Assembly (NCBI GenBank): GCA_013365325.1
Contig: JABVXV010000189.1
Span: 56,696 to 120,695 of the forward strand
DNA length: 64,000 nucleotides
Source of the DNA: Dipetalonema caudispina
Lineage: Eukaryota; Nematoda; Chromadorea; Rhabditida; Onchocercidae
Direction: 5' to 3'
In this document: one piece after another, positions 63,685 through 64,000 of the stretch
How positions within the stretch are numbered: position 1 is the first letter of the stretch
Layout: each line of letters opens with the position of its first letter
The notes under the pieces: model-generated
Told to the model about the DNA's origin: nothing
What the model saw: only the letters and a program-made list of their open reading frames with translations
Database searches by the model: none
Position numbers and translations under genes: made by a program

Positions 63685-63710
63685 CTGAAAAATGCACCTA
63701 ACAACAACTA

Positions 63711-64000
<290 letters not shown>

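Overview
The window is AT-rich, intron-dense animal DNA. Short introns with TTTCAG-type acceptors, the gene families present and the gene order point to a nematode, most likely a filarial or other clade III parasite. That placement is an inference from sequence character; no species marker was seen. No bacterial gene, tRNA, rRNA or CRISPR array was found. All exon models below were joined by hand from splice signals, reading phase and protein-family resemblance.

Left part (1-15 kb): the 3' exons of a GPI-anchored glypican (+), a short R-SNARE of the synaptobrevin family (-), and a complete 25-exon NUP214 homologue (+) with a beta-propeller, coiled coil and FG repeats.

Middle part (17.8-42.8 kb): one very large + strand gene of about 36 exons coding for about 1,710 residues. 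It reads as a full-length complement C3/C5-like protein: signal peptide, MG1-MG6, an anaphylatoxin (ANATO)-like segment, MG7, CUB, a shortened TED domain without the GCGEQ thioester motif, MG8, the C-x-CAE-x2-C linker and a C-terminal C345C/NTR-like domain. C. elegans is generally held to lack a C3 homologue, so this is the most notable item in the window. Its seventh intron is 11.5 kb and holds at least three further coding-looking segments on the same strand, including a divergent RRM protein.

Right part (45.9-64 kb): four - strand genes in a row, transcribed in the order hnRNP H/F (C-terminal exons only), tRNA pseudouridine synthase PUS1, leucine carboxyl methyltransferase LCMT1, and an unnamed SAM-methyltransferase-like protein. 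Gaps are about 0.9-1.2 kb, compatible with a loose nematode operon or simple tandem order. An intron of the hnRNP gene contains a - strand ORF whose start resembles the endonuclease-to-RT linker of LINE retrotransposons. The window ends in a long TAA microsatellite.

Across the genes, four introns appear to use GC donors (two in NUP214, two in PUS1), and several acceptors in the C3-like gene end in GAAG or TTAAG instead of the usual TTTCAG.
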